A stretch of 64,000 nucleotides of DNA from JANXUC01 sp964619065 (GTDB taxonomy: Bacteria; Acidobacteriota; Terriglobia; Terriglobales; Acidobacteriaceae). The stretch spans positions 62,001 to 126,000 of the forward strand of contig CAZUCC010000001.1 of the NCBI GenBank assembly GCA_964619065.1, given 5' to 3'. Shown here piece after piece: positions 36,474 to 45,418 of the stretch (position 1 is its first letter; every line of letters begins with the position of its first letter). The translations under genes were made by a program, and so were the position numbers. The notes below the pieces were generated by a model, which saw only the letters and a program-made list of their open reading frames with translations, ran no database searches and was not told the DNA's origin.

Positions 36474-37978
36474 ATGACCTGGAGAGTGGGGTCCGCATCG
36501 GTTCGTATGAGTTGCTGGATCTGATTGGCCAGACAGGAATGAGCGAAGTCTGGCGAGCCCAGGACCGTCGGGGCCAGATGGTCGCCCTCAAAACGATTTC
36601 ATCCCAGGCAGGAGATGATCCGCAGCTGCGCGCGCGCTTTCTGCGCGAGGGAGCAGAGCACCAGGTCTTGAAACACCCGGCCATCGTACCCATCCTGGAT
36701 TTCTTCGAACAGGATGGCGACTTTTATCTGGTCATGCAATACATTGGAGGCGGATCGCTCGAGGACCGGCTGGAAAAACTGGAGTGGGCACCCCTGCCGA
36801 TTCCCGAAGCGTTACACATTGCACGCCAGATCCTGCCCGCGCTGGACTATGCCCACCAGCAGCTTGTCATTCATCGCGATGTAAAGCCCTCCAACATATT
36901 GCTCGATGGGGAGAAAGCCTTTCTGGGCGATTTTGGCATCGCGCTGGCGCTAGGGCGCCCACGCATCACGACTGTCTCGCAGGTAATGGGAACCCGCTTT
37001 TACATGAGTCCAGAGCAGATTCAGACGCCGTTGGCCGTCACCCATCTGACCGATGTGTACAGTTTTGGATGTGTTTTGTACGAAATGCTCACCGGACGGC
37101 AGCCCTATGCGCAAGGCGACCAGCAGCAGGCGCAGTACGCGATCCTCGCCAAACGTGTGCATGAACCGCCAGTCGCGCCGCGGGAGTGGAACCCGGAAAT
37201 CCCGCCCCGGCTGGAGCGTATCGTGCTCACGTCGCTCGCCGCCGATCCGCTCGACCGCTTTCCGGGCTGCGGATCGTTCGCGCGGGCTCTGGAAGGAGTG
37301 GAACTGGAGAAACGCACGGATTCCGTTGTCGTGCCCTCTATGCCGGTTTCATCCATTGTTCAGGTTCTCCCTTTCGTCCCTCAGATCGTGCCGCCGGTGG
37401 TTCCGCACACCGTGCCGCCTACGGTTTTGGTTCCGGGTTCCGGCCAACGAGTCTCGGTTGCCGGAAACGTGCTGGCTGCTGTTTTTATGGCTGTGCTGTG
37501 GATCCCGTTTGCCGGACAGGGCCTCGATACGGTGGCAGCCATGATCCTGCTTTGTGTCCTGGTTTCCAATGTGCTGCTGCTTCGTTTGCTTTACAAAGCC
37601 TGGGCCGCTCTCCCACCCACTCGCGCCAGAACCACACCCGGTAAAGCGGTGGGCTACCTGTTCATTCCGTTTTACAATCTATACTGGTGCTGGACAGCAT
37701 TCCCTGGATTCGCCAGCGACTTCAACCAATTCATTAAGGATCGCCCGCAGGAACAACCTCAGGCAGAGGGCTTCTACAAACTGTTTTGCATGCTTCACTT
37801 CTATCTTCCATTGTTCATGCTACTGATGCCCCAAAGAGAACTCCGGGGTTGGGCCGTCATATTCGATTTCATGATCCTGATTCCCATCATGGTTGGTGTG
37901 CTGGCAAACGTCATCAACCGGTTGGCTGCGATAATGAGTCAACAACTCGCGAGCGCTGCTGAGCAGGTACAACGATGA
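36470..37978 (+). CDS. Ser/Thr protein kinase with multipass C-terminal membrane domain
   Basis: A 502-residue kinase. The kinase domain (about 13-280) has the P-loop region IGQTGMSEVW, Lys41 in VALKTIS, HRDVKPSN (D137), LGDFG (D154) and MGTRFYMSPEQ, so it should be active. A Pro/Val-rich linker leads to four or so membrane helices (about 328-480), including a PFYNLYWCW segment, and no extracytoplasmic sensor domain. This differs from the single-helix layout of the other kinases here. Start and stop each overlap the neighbouring gene by ATGA, coupling it to the vWA-FHA protein and the PP2C. Confidence 0.93.
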   Translation: MNDLESGVRIGSYELLDLIGQTGMSEVWRAQDRRGQMVALKTISSQAGDDPQLRARFLREGAEHQVLKHPAIVPILDFFEQDGDFYLVMQYIGGGSLEDRLEKLEWAPLPIPEALHIARQILPALDYAHQQLVIHRDVKPSNILLDGEKAFLGDFGIALALGRPRITTVSQVMGTRFYMSPEQIQTPLAVTHLTDVYSFGCVLYEMLTGRQPYAQGDQQQAQYAILAKRVHEPPVAPREWNPEIPPRLERIVLTSLAADPLDRFPGCGSFARALEGVELEKRTDSVVVPSMPVSSIVQVLPFVPQIVPPVVPHTVPPTVLVPGSGQRVSVAGNVLAAVFMAVLWIPFAGQGLDTVAAMILLCVLVSNVLLLRLLYKAWAALPPTRARTTPGKAVGYLFIPFYNLYWCWTAFPGFASDFNQFIKDRPQEQPQAEGFYKLFCMLHFYLPLFMLLMPQRELRGWAVIFDFMILIPIMVGVLANVINRLAAIMSQQLASAAEQVQR

Positions 37979-39438
37979 GCGAAATTAAAACCGGGCAGCC
38001 GCCTCCAACACTCCCGATCAGCGTTGGGGCGGTGACCGAGATCGGGCAGCGGGAAGAAAACCAGGACAGTATGACTGGGTTTTCCTCGCCTTTTGGGGCA
38101 GTTTATTTGATCGCCGACGGAATGGGCGGCCATCGCGGGGGAGCTGCTGCCTCCAGCATGGTGGCCGAGGCTTTTAGCCGGCATCTTCTGGCCGCCCCAG
38201 CTTCGACTCCACCACGAGATGCCGTAACGCTGGCGGTGCGTCTAGCGAACGTCGAAATTCTGGAGAAAGGCAAGTCCGGAGATCCTGAATTTGAGGGAAT
38301 GGGCTCGACGGTAGTGATCGCCCTGGTTCGGCAGATCACTCAGGGTCTGGAACTTACCACTGCGCACATCGGCGATAGCCGTATCTATTTGCAACGCGAC
38401 GGCAAGTTGAGCTTGCTGACCAAGGACCATACCCAGGTCCAGTGGTTGATTGACACTCATGCGATCGACGAGGCAGGCGCGCGGAACCATCCCGACTCCA
38501 GTGTACTGACTCGCGCCATGGGCCATACGACGGACTTGCAGGTCGATATTTCCGATCCGATTCCTCTGCTCGATGGGGACGGAATTCTGCTTTGTTCCGA
38601 TGGCCTCTCGGGATTCGCCAGTGCTGAAGACATCGATAGAACCATTCAGCAAAATCCGGATCCGAGCAAATGCGCCGCGGAACTCGTCCAGCTTGCCTTA
38701 GCGTCAGGGAGCAACGACAACATCACTGTGCAGTTCCTGCGTATCGGAAACGGCGCGCAGGCTCCTCCGCGCGAACGGAACAGGAAGACACAACCGGAGG
38801 GAAAGACGCTGCCCGCCGCGACCCTGGGCGTAAAGCCAGGTTCACGACGGCGGCTAATGATGGCCACCCTGGTGGTTGTAATTTCCAGTGTTCTGGTGTG
38901 GTTGTATTTTCATCATCCGCCAGCCCCGGTCGTGGATCCGAAGATACAGAAGCTGGATGAAGACATTCTGACGCTTAGCAAGGGAGCGGACTCTGTCAAT
39001 ACGACGGCGAAGACCGAGAAAGCTCAAGTCACAGACGATATTGCCAAGCTCAATGCAAAGACAAGTACCGCAGACAAAGCCAAGCCTGCGGCTTTGCTCG
39101 CCGATTTCAAAATGCTCGACCATGAGATCGACAAAGTAATTGAAAATTCCGCGATACTTAAGAGTTCCGTCGAGAAGGATTACGCGCCGACTCTTAAGTC
39201 GATCAAGCCGGAACTTCCCGATTCTGAAAAGAAGAAGACCCTCGACCCACTCAGTCAACGGGTTGCCGGAGGCCAGAACAGCCTGAAAACGCAGCAGGAC
39301 GCCCTCAGCAATTGCCAGAAATGCAAGTCGGAACTTGAAGCAGACACGGGGCCTGCCAAGGCGGGAACACAGACCAATTCATCGAAAACTCCGCCCGCAC
39401 ATCCGGCATGTGCGCTTTTGAAGGGTGAGCACAAGTAG
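37975..39438 (+). CDS. Membrane-anchored PP2C phosphatase with coiled C-terminal domain
   Basis: A 487-residue protein. The PP2C domain (about 15-260) has REENQDS, LIADGMGG, LLCSDGLSG and SNDNITVQF, retaining the metal-binding aspartates. A membrane helix (MATLVVVISSVLVWLYF, about 300-318) is followed by an extracytoplasmic region of about 165 residues rich in Lys, Asp and Leu heptads, likely a coiled coil, with a CQKC pair. It overlaps the kinase stop by ATGA. Presumably it opposes that kinase. Confidence 0.9.
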   Translation: MSEIKTGQPPPTLPISVGAVTEIGQREENQDSMTGFSSPFGAVYLIADGMGGHRGGAAASSMVAEAFSRHLLAAPASTPPRDAVTLAVRLANVEILEKGKSGDPEFEGMGSTVVIALVRQITQGLELTTAHIGDSRIYLQRDGKLSLLTKDHTQVQWLIDTHAIDEAGARNHPDSSVLTRAMGHTTDLQVDISDPIPLLDGDGILLCSDGLSGFASAEDIDRTIQQNPDPSKCAAELVQLALASGSNDNITVQFLRIGNGAQAPPRERNRKTQPEGKTLPAATLGVKPGSRRRLMMATLVVVISSVLVWLYFHHPPAPVVDPKIQKLDEDILTLSKGADSVNTTAKTEKAQVTDDIAKLNAKTSTADKAKPAALLADFKMLDHEIDKVIENSAILKSSVEKDYAPTLKSIKPELPDSEKKKTLDPLSQRVAGGQNSLKTQQDALSNCQKCKSELEADTGPAKAGTQTNSSKTPPAHPACALLKGEHK

Positions 39439-39564
39439 CTTCATGCGGCAAAAAACAGAGGCCAGGACCGCCGAGGAGTCGCCCGGTTGAAGACTGAGTT
39501 GATGTATTTTTCATTTATGCAACAATGGATCCTATTGAATTTCCGGTGAAAGGAATCGAGCAAC

Positions 39565-40338
39565 ATGAAAACGTGCCCCAAGTGCTGGACCGAGAACGCG
39601 GATACGGACAAATTTTGCACAAAGTGTGCTTCCCCTCTGCAGCAATCCGGAGGCAAGACCTGTCCCAGCGGAGAACATACGATGGATCCAAACTGGAGTG
39701 AGTGCGTCTATTGCCGCCAGAAGAATGCCGTACCTGTTCCAAGTCCGGTTCCTCCGGTGCGCATGCCGACAGTGGTCGAAGGGCAAACCCCGGCGCGCAA
39801 AGCTACGGAGATGGAAGGTGTGGGCGGGCGATCTCCTTTGCCGCCGCGTCCACCTCGCCCGGTGAGCGGGCCACCGAGCCCCCCTCCCCCGGCAGCGGGG
39901 GCGCCGAAGCGCCCGCGAGAGAGTACTGTCTACCGGTCCACAACGACACCCAACCCGGCATCGCCTTCGGTAGCCAAAGATCGCAAGATCGTCGGCTTGC
40001 TCATTACCTATAGCTGGAGTCCTGAGGGTCAGATCTTCCCCATTCGTGAGGGGCGTAACTTTATCGGACGCGACAAGGACTGTGAGGTTTCCATTCCCGA
40101 CGACCAAACGCTTTCGGGCCGCAACAGTCACATCACCTACCGCCAAAATTTTGTGGTTGGCGATATGGTAAGTATGACGGGAACGGATGTGGATGGGGTT
40201 CCGATCGAGGAACAGTTTCACAGCCTGGGCAATTATTCGACAGTTCGCGCAGGCTCTACCTACTTCACTTTCATTGCCGTAATGCCGCCGGCAGCAGCCG
40301 GTTCCGAGCCGCAGGGCAGTGGCGAGGCCGCTGTCTGA
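39565..40338 (+). CDS. Zinc-ribbon/FHA adaptor protein
   Basis: A 257-residue soluble protein. The N-terminus has two Cys pairs (CPKC and CTKC) of a zinc ribbon and a second possible set (CPSG...CVYC). A Pro-rich linker (about 55-130) and a C-terminal FHA domain (about 145-245) follow. The FHA Arg is present (FIGRDKDCEVSI), and SGRNSHITY carries the conserved Ser and His. It has no catalytic domain, so it probably reads phosphothreonine marks made by the neighbouring kinases. An AGGA site precedes the ATG. Confidence 0.85.
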   Translation: MKTCPKCWTENADTDKFCTKCASPLQQSGGKTCPSGEHTMDPNWSECVYCRQKNAVPVPSPVPPVRMPTVVEGQTPARKATEMEGVGGRSPLPPRPPRPVSGPPSPPPPAAGAPKRPRESTVYRSTTTPNPASPSVAKDRKIVGLLITYSWSPEGQIFPIREGRNFIGRDKDCEVSIPDDQTLSGRNSHITYRQNFVVGDMVSMTGTDVDGVPIEEQFHSLGNYSTVRAGSTYFTFIAVMPPAAAGSEPQGSGEAAV

Positions 40339-40354
40339 ATGGGTCCGATAATCC

Positions 40355-40374
40355 CCCACGGCTTACCCCGTGGG
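40355..40374. terminator. Hairpin between convergent signalling operons
   Basis: A 7-bp stem CCCACGG/CCGTGGG with a 6-nt loop is followed by CTTTATT on the plus strand. It lies between the FHA adaptor and the convergent minus-strand series and probably ends the plus-strand transcript. Confidence 0.6.
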
Positions 40375-40410
40375 CTTTATTCTCCTGTCTCTTCGCGGCT
40401 TTTCTGCGTT

Positions 40411-41022
40411 CTACTGAACGTTCTGACCGGATGAGCTGACCGTCAGCCCGAACTCACTGCCTGCATCGAACGAGATTGTCGGACCCTTCACTCCGAAGCT
40501 GGCAAACAGCAACCCAGCTCCAGCTCCCGCCGCGGCGCCGATGGCAGCGCCTTTCCCTCCTCCGGCAATGGCTCCAATGATGGCTCCGGCTCCCCCGCCG
40601 ATCAGCGCGGCCTTGGCGGCGCTGTTCTTTTTCTGCACGATCTGGCCTTCTTCGTCCGTGTCATGCACCCCCTTGGAATTGGTGAAGGACGTGACATTGG
40701 CCACAACGGGATATTGGATAGAGCCATTTGTATTGCTGAGCTTGTGAAAGCTGAACCGCAATTCCGAAGTTTTGGTCATCGAGCCGCTGCTCTTGGCGCT
40801 GTCCACTTTTCCGATCATGAACCAGTTCTTGTATTCGGGGGGCGCAACCACCTGGGCCGTGACCTCCTGGCCTTTCTGACTCGTCTTCGTACTGAGCGGC
40901 GAGGTGAGCTTTACGGTGAACGGGGTGTCCTTGAAGTGGGGCGCCTGGGCGGCGGCGGGCAAAAGCGCCAGCAAGGTTACGGCTGTACATAGGGCTGCTC
41001 TTCTTAAGAAAGACGGCATCAT
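40411..41022 (-). CDS. Exported protein with glycine-zipper segment
   Basis: A 203-residue protein with a signal peptide ending near AAAQA, a beta-rich middle (about 25-125) and a long glycine-zipper stretch (GGGAGAIIGAIAGGGKG) followed by a short tail. Glycine zippers of this kind insert into or oligomerise at membranes. AGGAG sits upstream of the tandem ATG codons at 41022/41019, so the longer frame to 41055 is not used here. It lies 42 nt after the kinase gene ending at 41065 and is probably the last gene of that operon. Function unknown. Confidence 0.65.
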   Translation of the reverse strand: MMPSFLRRAALCTAVTLLALLPAAAQAPHFKDTPFTVKLTSPLSTKTSQKGQEVTAQVVAPPEYKNWFMIGKVDSAKSSGSMTKTSELRFSFHKLSNTNGSIQYPVVANVTSFTNSKGVHDTDEEGQIVQKKNSAAKAALIGGGAGAIIGAIAGGGKGAAIGAAAGAGAGLLFASFGVKGPTISFDAGSEFGLTVSSSGQNVQ

Positions 41023-41064
41023 TGAAATTCTCCTATCGAATCTTTTGTGATTCACTGGGGTGAT

Positions 41065-42840
41065 TCATTCGCTGGATAAGACTCTCCAGTGAATCGTGAC
41101 TGTGACGTTGCCCTTCATAGTGCTTCTGAGCGACATCCGGGAAAAACCGTTCAACGGATTGGGCTGAGAAATAACTGCGAATTTATTGTTGTTGATCGAG
41201 ACCTGAACGGGCACGCCATCCCCCGGCAACGGGTCTCCGGCAAGATTTCCGGCATTGGCCGACCTGTCGGAGATCTCGATGATTTGGTTTTTCTCCACGG
41301 CGCCCGACCAGACCAAATTGCCTTCACTCGCAATCGGCAGCCGCGGCGGCGTGGAACCTCCTGGCGCGGGACCGCCAGGGTTCACAGGGGGTGCGGGACC
41401 TGGCTGAACTGGTGGCTGAGTGGTTTTTGAATCGGGAACATTGACCGGAGGCTGTTGGGGTGGGACCGGAACCGGCGTCACGGGCTGAACTGGTTTTTCC
41501 GGTTCAGTTTTGACCGGAGGGTTCTCCGGCGGTGGTGCGGGAAGCTTTATGACCGGCTGCTGTGTGTCATCTGGTTTCGGCGCCACAACCGGCGGCACGG
41601 GCGAAGGCTTCGGCAGAGTCACGTCAGGGACTGGCGAAGGTGAAACTGGATTCACAATCGGCGCGGGTGTTACCGCTTTTTGCTTATAAAAATAAAACCC
41701 GCCCACGGAAAAAAGTGCCAGGAGGCAAACGCCCGCGATCCAGAACACAGCCGGGTTCCGGGAGGGCGGAACCGGGGATGGAACCGGGGCGGGCACCGCG
41801 GAAGTATCCGTAATCGGAACCGCAGGTTTTACCGGCTGGGCCGGCGGTTGTGGAGTTGGTCTGGGTGTAAGCGGCGTCCGCGGGCGCAGCGGCAAAACAT
41901 CGCCTGCAACCGGCGCCGGAGATTCACCCGTGCTGCCTGGATAAATGGGAGGTTGGGGAAAAGCCGCGGGACCGATCAGCGCCTGCAGCAATTCCTGGCA
42001 AGTATCAAACCGGTCGGAAGCATTTTTTTCCAGACAACGAAGAATCGCCCGCTCGACATGCACGGGAATATCGGGATTCACCTGGCGGGGCGGCACCGGC
42101 GGCTGACGCAAATGCTTGTCCTTGATGAGATATGCGGTATCTCCCTCGCCTTCCGCCACTTCAAACGGAACTTTCTCGGTCAGCATTTGGTAGAGGACAC
42201 AACCGAAACTGTAAATATCCGACCGGCGATCAATGTTTCGTGAACCCACGATTTGTTCCGGGCTCATATAGTGCGGAGTACCAATGGCTACACCCACACG
42301 GGTAGCGCGCTGCTCGCCCAGCATCAGAGCGATGCCGAAATCCATGACGAAAGCCCGTCCACCGTTTTCCACCAGAATGTTCGAGGGCTTGATATCACGA
42401 TGAACTACATTTTTGGAATGCGCATAGTCGAGAGCGCGAAGGACATCCGTAGAAACCGCAAGGGCTTGCGGGAACGGCATCGGTGCTTGCAGCTTGAATA
42501 GCCATTCATCGAGGCTTTGGCCCTCGATATACTTCATGATCAGATAGCTGCGGCCATCTTCATAAAGGAAGTCGAAAGCTGAAACGATGTTGGCGTGCTG
42601 GAGTTGAGCTTGCCGCTTGCCTTCCCCCAGGAAGCGCTGCTCGACGTCGGGAATTCCAGCCAGACCGGCGGCAAGAAACTTGATCGCCACACGAGTACCG
42701 AGCACCTGATGGCGGGCCTTCCACACTTCGGCCATCCCGCCTTCCCCCAACTTTTCTTCGAGAACGTATTGGCCGACCTGTCGCTCGCCCATCTTGGGCT
42801 CTGCCCCGGGTTCTGCAAGGTCGGAAGTTATCTCACCCAT
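41065..42840 (-). CDS. Ser/Thr protein kinase with Pro-rich linkers and extracytoplasmic domain
   Basis: A 591-residue kinase. The kinase domain (about 23-290) has LGEGGMAEVW, VAIKFL, HRDIKPSNI, FVMDFGIA and GTPHYMSPEQ, all active-site elements. A Pro-rich linker, a helix (FWIAGVCLLALFSVGGFYFY, about 370-390) and a second, long Pro/Val-rich stretch lead to a beta-rich domain of about 90 residues at the end (EGNLVWSGAVEKNQIIEISD) that I do not recognise. The start overlaps the previous kinase gene by 13 nt; a GGTGGAAGT site precedes it. An internal ATG at 42792 is possible. Confidence 0.9.
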   Translation of the reverse strand: MGEITSDLAEPGAEPKMGERQVGQYVLEEKLGEGGMAEVWKARHQVLGTRVAIKFLAAGLAGIPDVEQRFLGEGKRQAQLQHANIVSAFDFLYEDGRSYLIMKYIEGQSLDEWLFKLQAPMPFPQALAVSTDVLRALDYAHSKNVVHRDIKPSNILVENGGRAFVMDFGIALMLGEQRATRVGVAIGTPHYMSPEQIVGSRNIDRRSDIYSFGCVLYQMLTEKVPFEVAEGEGDTAYLIKDKHLRQPPVPPRQVNPDIPVHVERAILRCLEKNASDRFDTCQELLQALIGPAAFPQPPIYPGSTGESPAPVAGDVLPLRPRTPLTPRPTPQPPAQPVKPAVPITDTSAVPAPVPSPVPPSRNPAVFWIAGVCLLALFSVGGFYFYKQKAVTPAPIVNPVSPSPVPDVTLPKPSPVPPVVAPKPDDTQQPVIKLPAPPPENPPVKTEPEKPVQPVTPVPVPPQQPPVNVPDSKTTQPPVQPGPAPPVNPGGPAPGGSTPPRLPIASEGNLVWSGAVEKNQIIEISDRSANAGNLAGDPLPGDGVPVQVSINNNKFAVISQPNPLNGFSRMSLRSTMKGNVTVTIHWRVLSSE

Positions 42841-45170
42841 ACTTCCACCCGCCGGTTTTTGTCGCGGCCATCGTTGGTCGAGTTCTCCCGAACCGGCATC
42901 GCCGAGGAAAAGCCGGCGGTTTCGACTCCAATTCCGTAGGCCCGGAGTTTCTCGGCAACAACTTGCGCGCGCTGCTCAGAGAGCAGTTGATTCTGCGCCG
43001 GCGTTCCCAGGCTGTCCGCGAAGCCCAGAACGTGGACACTGTGGATTCCGCTCAGGGAAAGCGCTGCGATGGCGCGCGGGATATCGGCGAGCGCTTTGTT
43101 ATCGAGGATCGTGCTATTGGGCTGAAAGCGGAAATTCAAGCTCATACGGCGTAATCCATTCACCCGGGCGCTGTAAGCAAGGGGAGCGTCGGCGGGAATG
43201 GAGATCTGCTCAAAATGTGGGATCTGCTCCACGTAACCAACTTCCTTGACCACTTTTTGTCCATCCGGGCTGAGCGCGAAGTTGACGAACTTCCGGGCGA
43301 ACTCGGTGGGGTTGGATGGAATGTAGAGGAACAGACGCCGCGACAAAATATAGTCTTCGGTGGCCACCGTGAAATCGGAGGGAAATAACAATGCAGTACC
43401 CGGACCGGCTGAAACTTGAAGCTTCTTGGCGGCACCGACCTGCGCCAACCCAACGTACCCGATCGCGTTAGGATCGGACGTGACCTCCTTGGCGAGAAGG
43501 TCGCCATCTTTTCTTTCCACCAAGCGGGGCGTGAACGTTTGCTTGTGCCCCTTCTCATCGGTCAACACCACTGCGACAAACGTGTCGTAGGTGCCCGATT
43601 TGGAATCGCGTCCGTAGACAACAATCGGACCAGGCCGGCCTCCGAGCTGCGCCCAGTTGTCGATACTCCCGCGGAAAATTGCGTTGAGCTGCTGCCGCGT
43701 AAGGGATTGGATGGGGTTATTGCGGTTGACAATCACGGCGATGCCGTCGAGGCCTACGATGCTTTCACAGGCCGGCGACCTCATGTCCCCCAAATTTCGC
43801 AGGAGATAGACTTCGTCGTCTTTGATAGGGCGCGACGACATACCGATGTCCGCCCTGCCCGCCGCCAAGGCTTGAAAAGAGTTAGCGGAGCCATTGGCGA
43901 GAACCGAGAAGATTACAGGCCGCCACTGGCCAGATAGCTTGGCCCGCACATCATGGTGCGCTTTGTTGTCCCCAGTCCCGGGAACGTCCTCAATGCTCGT
44001 GGCTCCTTCGCTCTGAAGGTAAGCGCTGAGAAGCTTGGGCACCAACTCGTCGCCGACGGTTGTGGAGCCCTCCAGCCGCAATACGATTTCGGGCGGAATG
44101 AAAAAGAAATAGTAGGATGCAACCCCTGCGGCGAGCAGCAGGCAGGCGGCGATGGCAATGAGAGCGCCACGGCCCTTTCGGGGTTTGGGCGGTGGCGGCA
44201 CGGGTACGGGAGTGGGTGACGGCGTTGGGCCAGGAACGGGAGTTGGCGTTGGCGACGGTACGGGAATGGGTGTGGGGTCCGGGTTCGGGGTGGGAACCGG
44301 GGTGGGCGTCGGACCGGGTACCGGAGTGTGGCTCCCTGCCCCCGAGATCGCCGCGTCGAGCGCACTCATGACCGCGCCGCAGGATTGGAAACGCTTCGCC
44401 GGATCTTTTTCCAAACACTGGAGCACAACACGCTCAACCGCTGGACTGATCGCGGGATTGCGGTACACCAGGGGCGGAGGAGCGGTGCGCACGTGGCAAT
44501 CTTTAATGTAGAACTCGGTGGCTCCATCCATCCCGAACGGTGGACCTCCGCTGAGCATCGCGTACAAAACACAGCCGAAGCTGTAAACGTCGGCGCGGGC
44601 GTCCACGTCCTTAGGTCGCACAATTTGCTCGGGACTCATGTAGTCCGGTGTTCCGACGGCGGTGCCCGTGCGGGTCACGCGCCGCTCCTCGCTCAGGGCC
44701 AATGCGATTCCGAAGTCTGAGAGACACACGCGGCCGCTCTTGTCGAGCAGGATGTTGGAAGGCTTTACGTCGCGATGTACGACTCCCAGGGAGTGGGCAT
44801 AGTCCAGCGCGCTCAACACGTCCCATGAGATGGTATGCACGTCTTCAAGGCTGAGAGGACCGTTCTGCTCCTTCAGCTTGGTCTCAAGATTTTCTCCGTC
44901 GACATATTGCATGATCAGATAGCTGCGGCCGTCCTGCTGAACGAAATCCATAGCCTGGACGATATTCGGGTGCTGGAGCCGTGCCTGGCGTTTGCCTTCG
45001 CTCAGGAAGCGCACCTCGAGTTCCGGATCGCCAGCGAGGCGAGGAAGGAGAAACTTGATGGCGGTACTGTTACCGAGGTGGACGTGACGGGCCTCCCAGA
45101 CCTCCGCCATACCGCCCTCGCCAATCTTGCGCTCAAGGATATATTGCCCGACTTTGAATTGATCCTGCAT
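42828..45170 (-). CDS. Receptor Ser/Thr kinase fused to PstS-like and OmpA domains
   Basis: A 780-residue fusion. The kinase (about 8-275) has IGEGGMAEVW, K39, HRD with D134, DFG at 152-154 and GTPDYMSPEQ. A (PTP)-rich linker (282-330) and one helix (334-357) put the rest outside the cytoplasm. Residues 362-650 look like a PstS-type phosphate-binding protein (LEGSTTVGDELVP, ADIGMSSRP, and GRDSKSGTYDTF with R521, S525, G526, T527). Residues 676-780 are an OmpA peptidoglycan-binding domain (GFADSLG, LSEQRA, NRRVE). PstS-OmpA pairs are known, but this kinase fusion looks rare. It leads the operon with the next kinase. Confidence 0.93.
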   Translation of the reverse strand: MQDQFKVGQYILERKIGEGGMAEVWEARHVHLGNSTAIKFLLPRLAGDPELEVRFLSEGKRQARLQHPNIVQAMDFVQQDGRSYLIMQYVDGENLETKLKEQNGPLSLEDVHTISWDVLSALDYAHSLGVVHRDVKPSNILLDKSGRVCLSDFGIALALSEERRVTRTGTAVGTPDYMSPEQIVRPKDVDARADVYSFGCVLYAMLSGGPPFGMDGATEFYIKDCHVRTAPPPLVYRNPAISPAVERVVLQCLEKDPAKRFQSCGAVMSALDAAISGAGSHTPVPGPTPTPVPTPNPDPTPIPVPSPTPTPVPGPTPSPTPVPVPPPPKPRKGRGALIAIAACLLLAAGVASYYFFFIPPEIVLRLEGSTTVGDELVPKLLSAYLQSEGATSIEDVPGTGDNKAHHDVRAKLSGQWRPVIFSVLANGSANSFQALAAGRADIGMSSRPIKDDEVYLLRNLGDMRSPACESIVGLDGIAVIVNRNNPIQSLTRQQLNAIFRGSIDNWAQLGGRPGPIVVYGRDSKSGTYDTFVAVVLTDEKGHKQTFTPRLVERKDGDLLAKEVTSDPNAIGYVGLAQVGAAKKLQVSAGPGTALLFPSDFTVATEDYILSRRLFLYIPSNPTEFARKFVNFALSPDGQKVVKEVGYVEQIPHFEQISIPADAPLAYSARVNGLRRMSLNFRFQPNSTILDNKALADIPRAIAALSLSGIHSVHVLGFADSLGTPAQNQLLSEQRAQVVAEKLRAYGIGVETAGFSSAMPVRENSTNDGRDKNRRVEVWVR
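44180..44331. repeat. Short degenerate in-frame repeat encoding a Pro-Thr linker
   Basis: GGGTGTGGG-like 6-9-nt units repeat with variation on the plus strand and encode PTPVP-type repeats (residues about 280-330) of the kinase-PstS-OmpA protein. Such linkers stay extended and may vary in length between strains by slippage. Confidence 0.6.
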
Positions 45171-45195
45171 TTGTCTACCTGTTAAGTGTCTACCA

Positions 45196-45300
45196 GTATT
45201 AGCGTGATTCGAGGACCGACTTGCTCAGGACCCCCGGAATTATCGCTGAAACCAGGGGGAGGCGCCAGGAACTACTCCCGGGGTGTCCGTACTTTAGAAG
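45196..45300 (-). promoter_or_regulatory. Conserved leader, copy 1, upstream of the kinase-PstS-OmpA operon
   Basis: Read on the minus strand it contains CTTCTAAAGTACGGAC, then CCCCGG, and 50 or so nt later CCGGGG, then TCCTG and ATCACGCTA. The same blocks in the same order occur at 49400-49513 before another kinase gene. CCCCGG/CCGGGG can pair in both copies. It is probably a shared promoter or leader; the rest of the 248-bp gap shows nothing else. Confidence 0.55.
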
Positions 45301-45418
45301 AAGGCGGGTAGGGTTGGCAAGGCGGTCGTTGGGGATGGCGCGGGTTGGCCTTTCTGCGCCAGGGCCCGGGGGCAGCTCGCTGGGATACCCACCATCGCAA
45401 ATCAGGGTTGCCTGATCG

